From: Erythrocercus mccallii
Lineage: Eukaryota > Chordata > Aves > Passeriformes > Dicruridae
Length of the DNA: 64,000 bases
Direction of reading: 5' to 3'
Assembly (NCBI GenBank): GCA_013397435.1
Contig: VZRG01000750.1
Coordinates: forward strand, 248,001-312,000
The notes beneath the pieces were generated by a model. It saw only the letters and a program-made list of their open reading frames with translations, made no database searches and was not told the origin of the DNA. Both the position numbers and the translations under genes were made by a program. This document shows positions 29,001-44,000 of the stretch, piece by piece. Numbering within the stretch: the stretch's first letter is position 1; the number at the start of each line of letters is the position of its first letter.

Positions 29001-32000
29001 ATATCACATATTTTTGTGCAAATTAATTTAATATATGGCATTATAGCAAGATTTGCGTCTCCTGAAAGATGTTTTCAGTTTACACATGTGTGTCCAATCA
29101 TGCTGATAGCAAATTAAGACTCCTGAAGCTCACTGCATGTGGGTTACTGTTTGTAGCACTTTTCTTTCTCCGTGCTTACTCAGCCCTGCAGCTACAGATT
29201 ACCATTCTTGTCATAACAGATGTGTCAACGCATCTGAAACACAGGAGACCTTGCCAACAAAGTCACCAGAAACTGGTTTTATTGGAAAGTTAAACACTGC
29301 GCTGCAAATGGGTCACACATGTCCCATACCGCTATTTCTGATTACAGTGACATTAATCAACAGCAAGAGGGCAAAGCAAACAGCCATAGGCAGTAACATC
29401 TCCACTAACAGCTAAATTTTGAGGACCTATCTGACAAAAATTTGGCCATGGGTAGACTTGAGCTCTAGGTATAAGATTTTATTTCTTTCAGCACAGCATT
29501 TCCTAATGTATCAAATGATAAAACCTTTGAATTTTCTGCATTTCTAGGTAACATTATTAACTAATATCTTTGAGGCAAGACTAATCTACAATGCCCTTTG
29601 TGACACCTCTTACCTAATACCAAACATATTTGACTGTGGTGATGGCTGAAGCTTCAAAGAAAATTCTGGCAGAAAGAAGGATTGAGAAACAAGCATGGCT
29701 ACTCAGAATGTAGAGACGTCATAGTACTTTATTGTGATTGCTGGCAAACATATCACACATGACAAATTAGGTAATTTATTTGTTACTGATTGTGTCAAAT
29801 GTGTCTCTGAAACAATCCTGCTCCCCCAGAAAATTTTTAAATACCTGCACACACAAAAACTGAACCAAAATTGGAAAAGTATGAATATTTATTCACAAAT
29901 TAAACACTTTTTTAAAGATAATTTTCTTTTAAAATTCAAATCACATGGAATTACTTAAAGCAGAATTAGTGGAAATAGAAGGCAGAGCTCAAACTTGTCA
30001 TTATGAGAAGCTGTACCATCAAAACCAATGCTCATGACATTCTAAAGGGTAAAAAAACCCTGTAACATCATTTTAGATTTGAAAAGTACAAACACTGCAG
30101 TAAGGATATGCAGGCTGTTGTGTCACGTCATTTGAACATAATTACTTCTAGAAAAATTATGTTCTATAAGATGTCTAAAATATGTAACACTTAAATGATA
30201 TTTAAGAGAAACAATATTGGAACTATTTGTCATTTAATTGAAAGTGAACAATAAAGCAAATGATATAGCAGATTTAGAGTACTAAATTTTTTTTAAAATA
30301 CTGTTGACAATTCAAGGTCTCTGGACATTTCTAACTTAATTTTTTCTTCTAAGAATCACACATTTGTATTACATTTTTAATATGTAAAATATATTTATCT
30401 TATTAAGATGATAAATTCATTATTTATCATATAAGGCTACAGAATTCTACAACAAATCAGAATACACTAGCATTATCTACCCTGTCTGAATTTTATGTTA
30501 GCAGCATAGACTCATATTTATAGCTATTAAACAGCGAAACACTTGCAAGAATACAGAAGTGACAGCAAAAAAAGTGTATCTTTCTTCTCCCACAATACAG
30601 AATTCATACACTCACAATGAACCAGTAACACCCAAACTCAAGTCAGAAAACCAGCTCCAAGATAGCTGAGGCTTCCCAACACACTTCAGTGTGGTTAGCA
30701 ATTCAACGTCAAGCTTGAAGTTGTTTTGAATTAGAAAGAAAAGTGAAGGCAATTTTAAAGATTATTTAGTTTTAGATTTCAACTAAAAAAAGAAAAATTA
30801 AAAAAAAATAATGCTTTCTTGGAGACAGCGACAACCCTTCCACAAGTGCACAGCAACTTTAGGCACCTACTACTACTTTCCTTTACTGAAAAACCCACAA
30901 AGAGAAAGGGAGAGCACAACACCACGAAGTTTTTACAGACTAGAAAACAAAGTTGCCCTTCTGAGCACAGTGTTTGTTGCTGCCTGAACAGCTGCAGGTT
31001 CATTAATACCTTCTCCGGTAAAATACTTAGTACATTGAGCCATTTGTGTGTGAGTGCAGAAACAGAAAGGAAACTGGTTGTTTTTCCAATCAAACATTAT
31101 ATCTACCTTTAAAAGGACTATTTGGAAAAGAAAAAAAAATCTTAAAACAGATTAAAAAACATACAGCACTTCAAAACAAATGTCTTCTTGTTGTTAAACC
31201 CTGACCAAAACGAAGTCTTCCATTTCAATGGGAGTAATTGAGGGATCAAACAGCTGAGCTGATCAAGATGCAGTATTACCTACATGCTGTGTCTAACATT
31301 TAAAAAAATGCTCAGAGGTGACACAACTTCAGGCACCTTGTTTATCTCCTAGATTATAAGCACTTTTACTACCTTTAGGTACAAGGGGAGTAAACAAGTA
31401 TTTGATAAAAAACAATCTCAGGAAGTAGTAAAGCATCAAACAGCAAAACATTAATTGCAAGAGCAAGAAAGATCAAGCTTTTTCTGCAACACACAGGACT
31501 GAAATACTGAGGCAGTCTGGACTGTGCAGCTTCATGAACTTCTGACATTTTTTACCTGCTAAATGCTACAATATTCTTGAGTAAGTGTGTTTTGCCCAGA
31601 CAGAATGGTGTCACTGATTTTTTCAGCAAATATTCATTATTACTGCTATCTCTTGCTGATGGACTTGGACTTTAGTATCTTTCACTCTGGTCTGGTAGAC
31701 AGACCTTTATGAAACTCTCTAGACAAAGTGACATTTTCACTTAAAATGTTGGCTCTAGGAAAACAAAAACCAGAAAAAAGTGTGTGTGTGTGTGGCGGGG
31801 GGGAAGGCCCACAGTTTCTGGCTATGCCAAAAGACCAATAAATACGAAGAAAGATCTTGATCTGGTAATTTGGGAGGGAGTACGACCTACAATTTGGTAC
31901 AAGCCACATCAAAAAGGCTGCACCAACTCCTAATTTTGTTGCGGTGCAGGCTTACACAGGAGCTGTGTTTAATGGACAGCCTGGCTCTTTGAGAGGCCAC

Positions 32001-35000
32001 CTTATTCAGCCTTTCTCTGCTTCTGTATGCACTATTTGGAGATGTATCACTGCAGGCAGGCTCTTGGTTTCTACATCATTACACAAAAAGAGAGTAAAGC
32101 ACAGTAAGATTGAAACACAAAGCTGCTGAGGTGAGATTTACCTTCAGCATGTGTTAGAGGAAGAGCAGAGTACAAAAGCCAAAGGCTGAAGTAAGAAGCA
32201 GCAGCACAGGGAATAGGGTTTTCAAAAGACAGGTCAGCCAACCCCATTTGGCCCAGAAAGTCAGGAGCTGCTGCTGCACTTATCATGACAGTAATGATTA
32301 AAGCTAAATTTAGCAGCTCCTGCTTACATCATCTTCCCCTACTAGGACAACAACAAAAAGCAGGCAAAGAAAAAGGAATATATCCAGTAGTACTGGATGG
32401 AAGCAGCAGGTGTCCCCATGAGGAAATTAAGATCACACTAGCATGGAACTCAAACCTTTTCTTCTATGCCATACAGTGACACTAACTGGCTGATGAATAT
32501 GTATTTGATAGTTCTTTTAAGTAGTAACTAAAGACAGCAAAACAGAAAGGATTGATTTTCTGAATTTGAAATAAATCTAGGAACTTCTGAATTCACAAAC
32601 AACTGTGCTATTTATATCGTTATTAAACATTAAATATAGTTTTAAACAATTCAACCTGGTATCAAGCTCATACTGCCAAAAACCACCTACACAGACAGTG
32701 TATTTACAAAAACTCAATGAGTTTATTACTATCAAGATAACATTTCTACTAGCAGATAAATTTAAGCTATATATGAAGAAAAATAAATGTACGGTATTTC
32801 ATACTGCTAACAAAATATTAGCAGCAGTAAACCAGATGCAAAACAAGTGAGAAATTAGACTGAAATGTACAATAAAAACCTAGTGTGTCAGGTTTTGCTA
32901 TACATTTTCTGTTAAATGCTTTAACACATGCACTTCATGAACAAGATATACACAGTAATGCAATAAAATCCTTTAATGCTATTGAAACCAAGCTGAGATG
33001 ATAGAGTGAAAGCTGTTAAACAGCCTAATAGGAGCTTCAGAACAATTTTACTCAGATGATTCAGAACCATTCTATTATACAAAGTTCGCTGCTCTACAAA
33101 AAAGAATTAGCACAGAATTCTTAAAATTCAGAGAATGTTTATGCAATTTTGCACTGGATATATAAATAAATTTTCCACTGGAAAATTATCCAAAATTCAC
33201 AGTAACACAGCATTACTTAGAGATGGATGTAAAGGTCCTTTTACAATAGGAGTGAGTAAGCGAACCATAAAAACAGAACTAAAAACAATCAATCCCCATC
33301 ACATATGAGCAGATACTGGATTGAATATTTTTTAACTAGCATTAATACAGCACTCAATCAGGTAATTTTCTTAATGTTTATTGTCATGCTCATTTGATCA
33401 ACAGTAAGCTTACCTTTCCTTTCGGTCCAGATTGCTTAAAATATGAAAAAAGAAAAAAACACATAAGATGTAAAGCCCCACATGTGTTGCACATCACTAA
33501 ATGCAAAAGTTATTAAATATAAATTGTAACTGTTTCATTGTCTTTCACTCACCAGTCTAATTTTGAAACAAGCATTATAATTTTTTCACCACATTTTTGT
33601 CAAGTAATTACGAATGCATAAACACTACCTCACAGACAGCAACAGTCAGTGGTCTAAATACTACATTGACTTGACTCTTTTTCAATGAGAAAGTTTTGAT
33701 TAACTCTGAACTTAACCTGGTCATCTCAATTCACTTGCGATGTAGAAGCCAGTAAGATAGAATTCTAACACACAAATCATTATCAAGCTTCATTTCCAGA
33801 CACAGAACCATTAAGGTTGGAAAAGACTTCTAAGACAGAGCTCAATCACTAAAACAATTTCTGATTGCCATGCAAAACAGGAAAAAATTATGTAAGAACT
33901 TGTTTCCAACTATTGAAAAATATATGTGTTTAAACTGAGAAACAAATTTCAGCAGCCATCCTTAAATATTTAAGAAACCACATGGAAATGCTAGAGAAGG
34001 ATAAATGGAAATCTCCTTCTGAGGTTTAGGCAAAAAAAAAATCTCCCAAAAGAACCTAGGAACTAGGAACTAGGGCTACTAGTTTTACAAGCATCTCTAT
34101 TTACATGAGTTAACATAAATGAACGTAGCTGATGATCACAATTCTGGTCCTTTGTATAGCAAGACTGATATAAAAATAAATCTAACTAAGCCTAGCACAC
34201 AGACAACTTGAAAATAGCATCTACATGTCTTCTGTCTTTTCAAAATTTGCAATATGGAATGCTGTATGCTTTTAATCTACGTGACTGTTCCTCCCAAACA
34301 TCAAACAAACTTGTAACAAATTTCTGACATGCATGCATTACATTAACTGTATTCTAGAACAGAACAAATTCAAATTGTTTCCTGTTTTGCTTCAGCCAAA
34401 CTAAACAGAGTAATGATATTACACAGTACTAAAACATCATCTTCCTTTCCTTTTCACAAACAGTGCACTCCCAAGAATAGAACAAACTAATCCTCTTGTT
34501 ACTCAAAAAACAGCAGGAGTGGAAGCAAACCAGGTAAAAATGTAGCCCTGATAATCCTAGCAAACCAGGTAAAAATGTAGCCCTGATAATCCTACAGAGT
34601 GCAATATGAAACTACGTTCCATCTCCATAGTGCTCTGTGAAGAGAGTAAAAGGACTTCAAAACTGAACAAGACCATGCATGGCAACTTAAAACTGGGGTG
34701 AGAGGTAATGAGCCAGTGCTGTGTGAAGAAGAATTGCTCCTAGCTGGAGCTAGCCTTTACTAACAATAAACAGTGCTTTTGTGCAGGTCACATCCCAGTT
34801 TATCAATCCAGTCAGATCCAAACCATGTCTGCATGGAGCCATATCCTGTATCCTTGCATCCTTGGCACAGTTAATATGTAACTTGGATTAACTGTTTACA
34901 GGTGCTTCCAAGAGTCACCCTGTTAAGGAACACATACCTAACACTAAAGAAACTTAAAGGCAAGAAAAAAAATTCCAGAATGCCTGATGCTATGCACTGT

Positions 35001-38000
35001 CATTACATTAGATGCCTTATTTGTTTGTTTTAGAATTCCTCACCAATAAAATGCATTTAAAGGAATTCTCACTTTTATACCTCAGGAAGATTAAGAGATG
35101 AGAATTTGAGGTTGATCACTGTCCCTTACCAACTGTTTCATGCAGCTCATGCGTAAGATTTGTTAAATATGTGGTACATACATGCTATTTCAATGCCAAG
35201 CCTGGAAGAACAGTCAGTCCATAGCATAAGACAAAACTATGCATTAATTAAATGAAGGAAAATAGTGTGATCCAACTACAACACTAGGATAAGCTACATC
35301 TGAAAATCTGCTGTATCAGACATGAACAAATTTTAATTTAATCCCAAGATTCCACTGGGAAAAAACATGAATACTTATCATAATATTATTTCAAAATACC
35401 GAATTTTGTTCTGCTAGAAACTTACGTTTTACATGAGTACAACAGATAACTCAGACAGACTTTACATTAACATGCATGTGTAAAAAAATGCAGGACATAA
35501 GAAATGCAGTACAAAACATACAAATTCAACTTGGTAGAGATTACAACGGAGTTCATAATCAGCTTGCTCCATGTGACCCCATCCCCACCCAAAGAATCCA
35601 GTGTAAGTAACAGAATCTGTTATGTCAGTGCCAGAAACTGAAATTGCTCAACTCATTTAATAATGTTTTTATTTTTGGTTATTCTGTCAAGAACTTACTA
35701 TTGATTTAAATACAATATATTAGATATAAATAGATAAAATTATCTTCCCCACGTTGCTACTGATCACTACACCATAACACAATCTACAAATGCAAAAAGT
35801 TACCAGAACACAATTTGTGTCACCTGAAAATCAGCACAAGGAAAACAAACTCCAATAATTTAGAGCTCAATTTCCATGCTATCAGCTCTTCTGTCTTGAT
35901 ATATACATAGAATTTTATTCTTGGTTTGCCACTCACGTCTTCTGCTAATAGTCCTTTTTGAGGAATCACCACCAACATTTACTTTTAAACTCAACTATTG
36001 CCCAATGTCAGTAAAGACTAGCCAAAAAAGGATATCCAAAAAATTCCTACACAAGTAAAAATGTATGATCAAAATGTATTACCCACTTTATATGGTCTGG
36101 AATTTCATAATATGGTCAGTTTTAAACAACCCTATTTTAGTTGGCTTTTTTCTGACTATTGCCTTCTCACTCAGAAACCTATGTTTTCAACATCAAGTAG
36201 CCCTGAAATCTCTCTAATTTATTAAAAAAAGTCTGTCAGAAAGACACAATTTATATAATTTTCAATCCTCTAAGTCAGAAACAGATTTAGAAACTTTTAA
36301 AAAGCAGTCAGTTGAGTCAGAAGCTACTGGAATTAATCATTTGCAAAGTTCCTGTGTAAAGCTCACCCCCAGTCAATTAGATCATGCTGGTTCTGATATC
36401 CTCCAGTAACAAAAGCACTGCTTTGGATTGTTATGACTATTTTCTGCCTTTAAAACTTCAATAGAGTAAGAGTTAATTATCTATTGCTAATGTAAATGAA
36501 CTACAATAACAATCCTAAAAGAAAACATATTTAGAACACTCAAGATGACTACTATCCAATTACTTCACACAATATTCAGCTTGCCTATGTTATGCATTAG
36601 TTTTCCTTCTGCATGTCACACATGCCAAATCACTACCTTTTTTTCTTCACATTACACTGTAGGCTTATAAAGAAGTAAACCCCACAGGCAAGAAAGGCAA
36701 CCAGGCAAATCTGACATCCCCTGAAGATTAAGAATCTCTGGAGCAGGTTGAAGAAACCTGTGGCACTGAACTTGGTAAGATAAATCCATTTTGACTGGCT
36801 GTTTGAAGAACCATTTCATAACAAAGCTCAATCAAGTACACAAGTATTATCAAGTCAACATTCAGAGCAGTCTTGCATGATTTTGCTTAATTCAAATAAT
36901 TTTCATAAGCGTTGCATATCAAAATGTATCCTTCAGAATAACAAAAAACCCCACAAACAAACAATTACTCCCCAAAAGAGCCCTACAAATAACGAAGAGG
37001 AAGCACAAACACACACAACAAACAAAACCCATCAGAAAGGCCCCATATTTTCCTCAATGGGACACTGAACAAAAATATTCTGAAACGGAGTTCATGCAAG
37101 AAAAAGCACAGCTGATGCAGCCTAAACCACAGTGATAATATAAACCCCACCTATCAGCTTAACTCATGGTAAAACCTGCCAGCCCTTTTCAGTCATCAGC
37201 CTCGCATTGATGGTAAGAAATGTGAAGAACTGAAAAGAGAGGTATCTACTACTGCATCTGCTATTACTAAGAGGAAGGAAATGTCCATCCTATATACCAT
37301 AATATAGACCTATATACCATTTACAGACCATAGTATTGCTGGAAACAGAAAGAGACTACAACCTAGGTCCTCAAGGACAGGATAAGGAGGAGCCGGTGAG
37401 GAAAGGCTGGAAGACTTGGGGTTTTTCAGCCTGGAGAAATGACAGCTCTGGGCAGACCTTATTGTGGCCTTCAGTACTTGATGGGGACAAACAGTTTAGC
37501 AGGGCCTGTTGCAATAGGACAAGGGGTAGTGGTTTAAAACTAAAAGAGGGCAGATTCAGACTGGATAGAACAAAGAAGTGTTTTGCGACGAGATGGTGAA
37601 ACACTGAAACAAGCTAACTGGGAGAAGCCCTAGCTGCCCCACCCCTGCAAACATTCAAGGTCAGGCAAGGGGCTCTGAGCAACCTCACCTAGTTGAAGAT
37701 GTCCCTGCTTATAGCAGGGGGGGGTTGGACTAGATGGCCTTTAAAGCCCTTTCCGACCCAAACTGTTCTATTTTGTGACTGCAAAATTCCTTTCTCAGTC
37801 TGTTTATTCAACACCAGATTACTCTAATACGTTTGGATCACATCATTCATTCACATTAATATATGGGCTTTCTTTTTCTGAGGTCCGCAAATGCAAATAA
37901 GAGAAGTAGGATGAAGAAAGAAAAAAGGATAATGCCTGCATTTGATACCACCACCCTAAAAAATCTATACTAAAAAACAGAGAAGAAAAAAGGTGGTAGA

Positions 38001-41000
38001 AGAAGGAAACTACAAAATGCAAACAGGGTAAAGCACTCATGAGGCATGCTGGAAACCCAGAGAATTCACAAACAAAAAGACCTCTGCACGGATAGAGTTT
38101 GAAAGAAAATTCCTTAGAACAGCTGCTATCTCATATGTCTGTGAAACAACACTGGGTGTGAAAAACACCTAGAACCAACCCTACATTTTACAGAAATTTG
38201 ACAGGGTTTTAAGTCTCAAACCCATGAAATTCAATTCAGCATAGTTCAGTAAGATTGCCAGGTTTCCAGTCATCCTTTCTAAAAATCATTTACATAGATG
38301 CAAAACCTTGCTTCTGTTAAATGTTCAAATTTATATGTTTTATACTATATTTACAGACCATATACAATCTTCAGATCTATAATTTAATGTTTACAAGGAT
38401 CATACACAAGCTGGAGTTGCTGTGACTTAGTATTTGCTGATCATGTTGTCAGTTATGTGAATGTCTACTGCCAACTATGTTTGTCTATTTCAAAGTATTT
38501 TCTCTAAATATTTATATTAGCAGGTGCTCTCCTACTACTTGCTAATGTTCATTAAAATTACTAAATTCTAATATTATTTGACAGTAATTCCTAAATGGTT
38601 TTATGAAACTTTAAATTAAGGTCAAAGCTCATAATCAAGAATGCACCTATGTGATTACTTACATTTTCTTAAAACGCTTCATAGCATAAAAAAACCAGTA
38701 CATACAAAACCAGACAGGACTTTTTACAATTGAAACATTTGGAGAAACAAATGTAATTTGTCTTACCTTTGGGCTGCTGTTTTTACTACGGTTGTCTGTG
38801 CGTGTGCATGGTGAAAACGTCTGCCATGTACCACAGTTACAGGACCAGATATATTCTGAGCATTTTCACTGCAAACATATAGAAAAATACTTAAGAAAAT
38901 ACTCTGGTGTGTTGTACAGTCTTATGTAAAACAGGTGGTGTCCTAATTTTACAACACCAGCCTCACAACATGAAGTATTAAAGTATTTCAGAACCAATAA
39001 TACACATGGTTAGGCTCCTTTTTTAGGCATAAAAACATTCAGCTTTATAATAAAATGGGCATATAAGAATATACACAATTTTTTTTTCCTGGAAAAAAAG
39101 GTAGAGATTTTTTTACTCAACCCTGTACTGCAAAAATACACTGCCTTTTTTAATGACTTGTAATCACTTGTAACTAATTCTACACTTTCATCTCTCATTT
39201 TATTAAGTCATAATACTAACTTCTTTACTATGGCTTAAGGGGCAAATTTGAACAGACTGAATTCAGGAATATCCCTCATAAAAAAAAAGTAAACACAGCA
39301 AATTTAGGGATGCAAGATGACTTGTAACTGAAAAAAATCAACACATTTCAAAAAGAAAAGAGGAAGGATTCTCAGGTACTCATAGCTCAACAGGACTCTT
39401 ATTCACCAATGTATTTAGCATTTCTTGTGTTTCTTCATTTGTTACCTTTTGATTTTTATCTCATTATTATGTAAAAGCAGTAAAAGCTAGTAAAAGCTCA
39501 TATTATGATACAGTAAATCAATAATACAGTGCTCCTTCAGAGATCATTAAACCCTAAGAATTATCCTGCATGCTGCTGTGACAGGACACGAAACACTATA
39601 CTTGAAATGTTCAAAAATCACACAACTTTTAACAGACAGAATGTTGATGATGCACACTGTTCCAAATTATGGAAATACAGTGCTTAAACTGTACTTTTCA
39701 AATTGCCTGGAAATTTTAATTGCACTAGAGAAAATTATGTGAAAAAACATTCCTACTAATAATATTTCTCAGAAATATTATCTTGCTATTTGTCCTGTTA
39801 TGAACAATGAAAAGAAACCCAAAGTACCACAGATCAAAAAAAGCTGACAATCAATTCCTAATCCCTCCTTTACATTCCCCAAAAAGAAGAAAATGAGTAA
39901 ACTGTTAGTTTTGCTTTTGAATTTTCAGTTTAGCATTACAAACCCTTTTGGTAGCCCTACGTAAGTCAAGATTAGAAGCTTTCAGAGCATTTCTGACTGC
40001 CCCTAACATAACCATGAACTTAACAGAACAAGACTTATCAAAGGGTTAAAGTCTCTTTTCCAGAATATGAAATTTAAGAACATCATAAACCATCTGAGTT
40101 AGTAGTCCAACATTCCAAAAATTAATAGCATCCATGCAAACACCAACCTCCTGAAAGTAAATACACCCATCTCACATGCTTCTATGTCAAGGTTATGCAA
40201 CTCCAGGTGGTCAGTCATTATCTAGATCAATCTACAGTCAACCTTCTGTCTAATTTGCCACCTCAGAAATAGAAAGCTGGCAGCTACTTGCTCTAAATAC
40301 TTTAGAAAGTCTCAAATCCTCTTTGGCTTCCCATTTCATGTCTTTGAAAAAGATACTAGGAAAAAAAACCAGAAGCAGAGTACAGGAATGCCTTCTCAAA
40401 TGCTTGAGAACTAAGGACTTCAAACAAGCAAGCAAGCCTATTATCTCGTGTTTTACCATTGTGTTTGTTGGATCTGACCTTTGCCAAACTACCATGATTG
40501 CGAAACTCGTGTCCCCAAGGCAAAAGAACACTGTTAAGCAGCACTTCTGCTTTTTGCCTCACACTCAGGTAGTGAAAACTTGAGTAGGTGCTGGAATAGA
40601 GTATGGCAGACTGCTCAGGGATCAGACTTGAGTCAAAGCAGACTGTTCTAGATGGCACACTTAAATGGTTCATATGGTGTCAGACATGTTTCCAACTAGG
40701 ACAGCTGTAAAACACAATCTGCTCTATAATCTTGTTCTCTGAATGGAACATACCCAACACAGAGAGAAACACGAGAAAATACAATCAAAGTCCTAGCGAG
40801 TTGCAAAACAGGCACATCAGAACTGAAATCTGAGTCTGCAAGTTTTAGCACAATTTCTTGAAAATTAGTATAAACCACAAAAAGCAGGGTGATGTAATGG
40901 TCAGAAAGTTCCTTAAAAGAGCAAATGTTCTAAAAAGAATTTACAGTACTTTAACAATAAATGTTTCATTAATGTTAGCTCAGAAACCACAGAATGATTT

Positions 41001-44000
41001 AAAGCCTAGGCTCTGATGAAAACAAGGTTTTACTGTCACATGCTATCAGCTGATCCTAGGAAATTCTTAATATTCTTACATATTCAAGAGACAAAACAAA
41101 CAAAAAAAAAATCTTGCATTGGGCAAATGGATGGATCTAGAATTAAAGGAAGAACAATATTTTTAAAACACACAACTACAGACTACATTAATTCTTCTGT
41201 TCATCAAATAACATTTTTAACAAAACATTATCAAAGAAAATCTAAAAGGACCTTAATATAAGTTATTGAAACATAGCAAAGATAAATCTATTTAAAGTAA
41301 GACCTCGTGATTAAAAAAATACCACCAGAAGTAATTAGGTTAAGAGTTTGATACTGGATTTGTTTAACCAGGTAGAAGATCATGACCTTTTCCTTGGTTT
41401 AAATTTCTCTGACAAGTACAGCAAATATTTCTTCCCACTGTCTTTGCACAACCCTTCTTCCTCTTACTTTCTGAATTTTAGGGATTATTCTACCAGAATT
41501 ATGCTCATTTGAGTCAAGCCCCATTGATCTGAAATTTTTAGGCCCTATTCTGCAGATAAGATGGAAAAAACCACTCCAACATTGTGATAAAAATCACCAT
41601 GAACAGATGAAGAATATCAAGTATCTGATCTTCTTGTATTTAATCTAGCATCTTAACTGCATGACCAACTTTCAGAATCTTCTCTAGCTGAAGAGTCTAA
41701 ATACTGAAAGAGGAACTATTAAGCACTTTCCATTCTGCATATCAAAGTAAACAAACCAGCAATCATCACTAAAGTGACTAGATCCCAAATCTTTACTGAT
41801 ACATGTTATGAAAGGTACAACAATATCCCAATGAAGTAATTAAATCAAGATTATCACTTGGAACATAACTGCAAAATGCAGTGACTAAAATGTGAGAAGC
41901 AGTCACAGTGGCCTATACACATCCAGTAATGAAGGACTTTGTTCTGAATAATGACAGTTTATTAAGAGGGTGGATGCTTATAAATTTCATTTATATTCAT
42001 ATGCAGCTCAGTACTAGACAAAAGGTGGGTGCCCATTTACATGCAACAGATTTTACTTTTTTAGTTGAGTTTTATAAATCCTACTAGGTCTTCGGTTTAT
42101 ATTGTATTATTTGTCAAGGGAAGATAGTTCCATTCCAGGTAAAAGAATGTCTGAACTACATGGTTAGATCATCTAAAAAAACCTCAGTTAACTATTTACC
42201 TTAAAACAAAACCTACATAACCTTCTGGAACTTAATAAAAATATACATGTTGTATGTTATACAAAAATATAAACATACATGTACAGTCAGCTATGACTGC
42301 TTTAACAGAAGAAGAATACATGGTAAGGTTGGATTCCACTACAAATTCCACAGCCAGACAAAGGAAAATTCTAGCTACCAGAGAATTAGAGGAATCTTAT
42401 TTTAAAGATGTACTCAAAACAAAAAACAAGTATAATGTAGATGCACAGGTGTCTTCAATAGTAAAACAGAGCAAAGGAGCCCTGACAGATTTGTAATTGC
42501 TACTTTAACCTTTACATCTATGTTCAAGAACAGAATCCTAAAGAATGGAAATGACTAGGATGATTCTGTATGAACTGGTGAATTTGAAGATGTGCAAGGC
42601 AGTTATCTTATAAATCTGTTGTGTATACAAAAAAATCTAAAGACAAAACATTATTTGCATAGATAAATCAAGGACAATGAAGTACCAGGCTAATTTGTGT
42701 AAATGTATAACCTATAACAAAAACAACCTCTAACAAAAACATTCTTGTCCTTAATAAATGAATTTTTTAAAAAAAACTTTAAGTTCCACTTAACAGTCCA
42801 GTAGTTTATCTTAAGACATCAGTCTCAAAGACCAGAACAGCAGGAAAGAACATATATCACACAGAACTTCAAGGATTTATTTTTCCAAGTAACTATGGTA
42901 AGATGGTCCCACTAACAGTGCTTACAGCATACAAGAGCCATGTCCTGATTGTGGAGAGGGGCCAGAGCTTGGGGCTGTGTTGTGGGCATGGCTACATTGC
43001 AATTCTGCACCTCTCAAATCATCACTGGGGGTTGTGGTGTCAGGGGGAAGAAAAAGGACCACATCCCCAGAAGTGTGCCATTTTTGTCTCCCTCTTTTCA
43101 TCAGGGCTGAGTTGCTGGGATCAGCCCTGCAGATCTCATCCTCTGCTGCTGCCACTCACCACTTTGCCATTCCTCCGAGATGTGACCCCAGGATGTGGTT
43201 CTGAAAAGCAGCAAGCACGGCTCTGGGATGCAGCTTTGAAGAAGCAGAGGAGCCGTGTGGAACTGAGCCCAGCAGAGTGGTCCAAAGCAGCAGCAGAACT
43301 GAGCCTGAGCTGAGCCTGAACCCAAGTCTGGTACAGTGGAGCAGCGGTGCAGCACAACACAGATGATCTCACTTTCAGGGTTTTGTTTGTCATTGTTTTC
43401 CATTGTCTCAGGCTCAGGGAGGGGAGAGCCAGCTGTGAGGAATGCCCACCATCTTGCCTTTCTCCCACTGTCCACACAGAAGTCAAAGTGGCAAACACCT
43501 TTTCTGCATAAAGAATCTTTATTTATTTTTGTATGCTTTTGTTATTGCTGCTGGGACTGTGCACTTCTTACTCCACTGCTGTTTGCTTTCAGTAAATGGT
43601 TATCTCAACCCATCATCTCTGCCTGTGTTCCTCTCTTACTGGAGGGGGCAAGAAGGGAAGTGGTTCATTTGGAGTTTAGTTTCCAGATGGTGATAAACCA
43701 CCACAAATGAAGACAAGGACATCCCTCATGCGGCTACATATACATTGGCTATTTGATAACTGGCCCATCTATAGCTGGGTATCTTACAAACTTTTCCCTC
43801 CTGCAAAGATTACCAAACTGAGTGCACTTCAGAAATATGAAACACTCCCTGAGAAAGTTAGGTGAATATATCACTTTTTATTATATAGTAAATAAAGAAA
43901 TCAGTCTCTTACAAGCTAGGGACAGTAGTAACAAGCAACTACAACACTGAATGCTTAAAAACTGTTCCTGTCAGCTCTAACTGCAAGTTTCAAGCTATCC

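Larger units (their letters stand above)
33435..38766 (-). other. SENP6 intron with two CR1 fragments and a 35-bp tandem repeat
   Basis: 5.3 kb intron between the microexon and the exon encoding VVHGRRFHH. It contains CR1 pieces at 33799-33850 and 37345-37785 and a 2 x 35-bp tandem repeat at 34525-34594; otherwise plain AT-rich. Confidence 0.75.

Noticed and set aside
30779..31112. Opposed frames of about 100 codons on both strands
   Set aside because: Complementary frames over the same AT-rich DNA, with no homology and no splice signals fitting either.
42254..42496. 80-codon plus-strand frame with a hydrophilic, protein-like composition
   Set aside because: No recognised domain; isolated inside a SENP6 intron. 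Could be a relic of an unknown repeat, but nothing positive supports it.
42903..43710. Several overlapping frames of 75-136 codons on both strands
   Set aside because: They sit in the GC-richer LTR-like block, match no protein family I know, and overlap each other on both strands, as expected for chance frames in GC-rich non-coding DNA.
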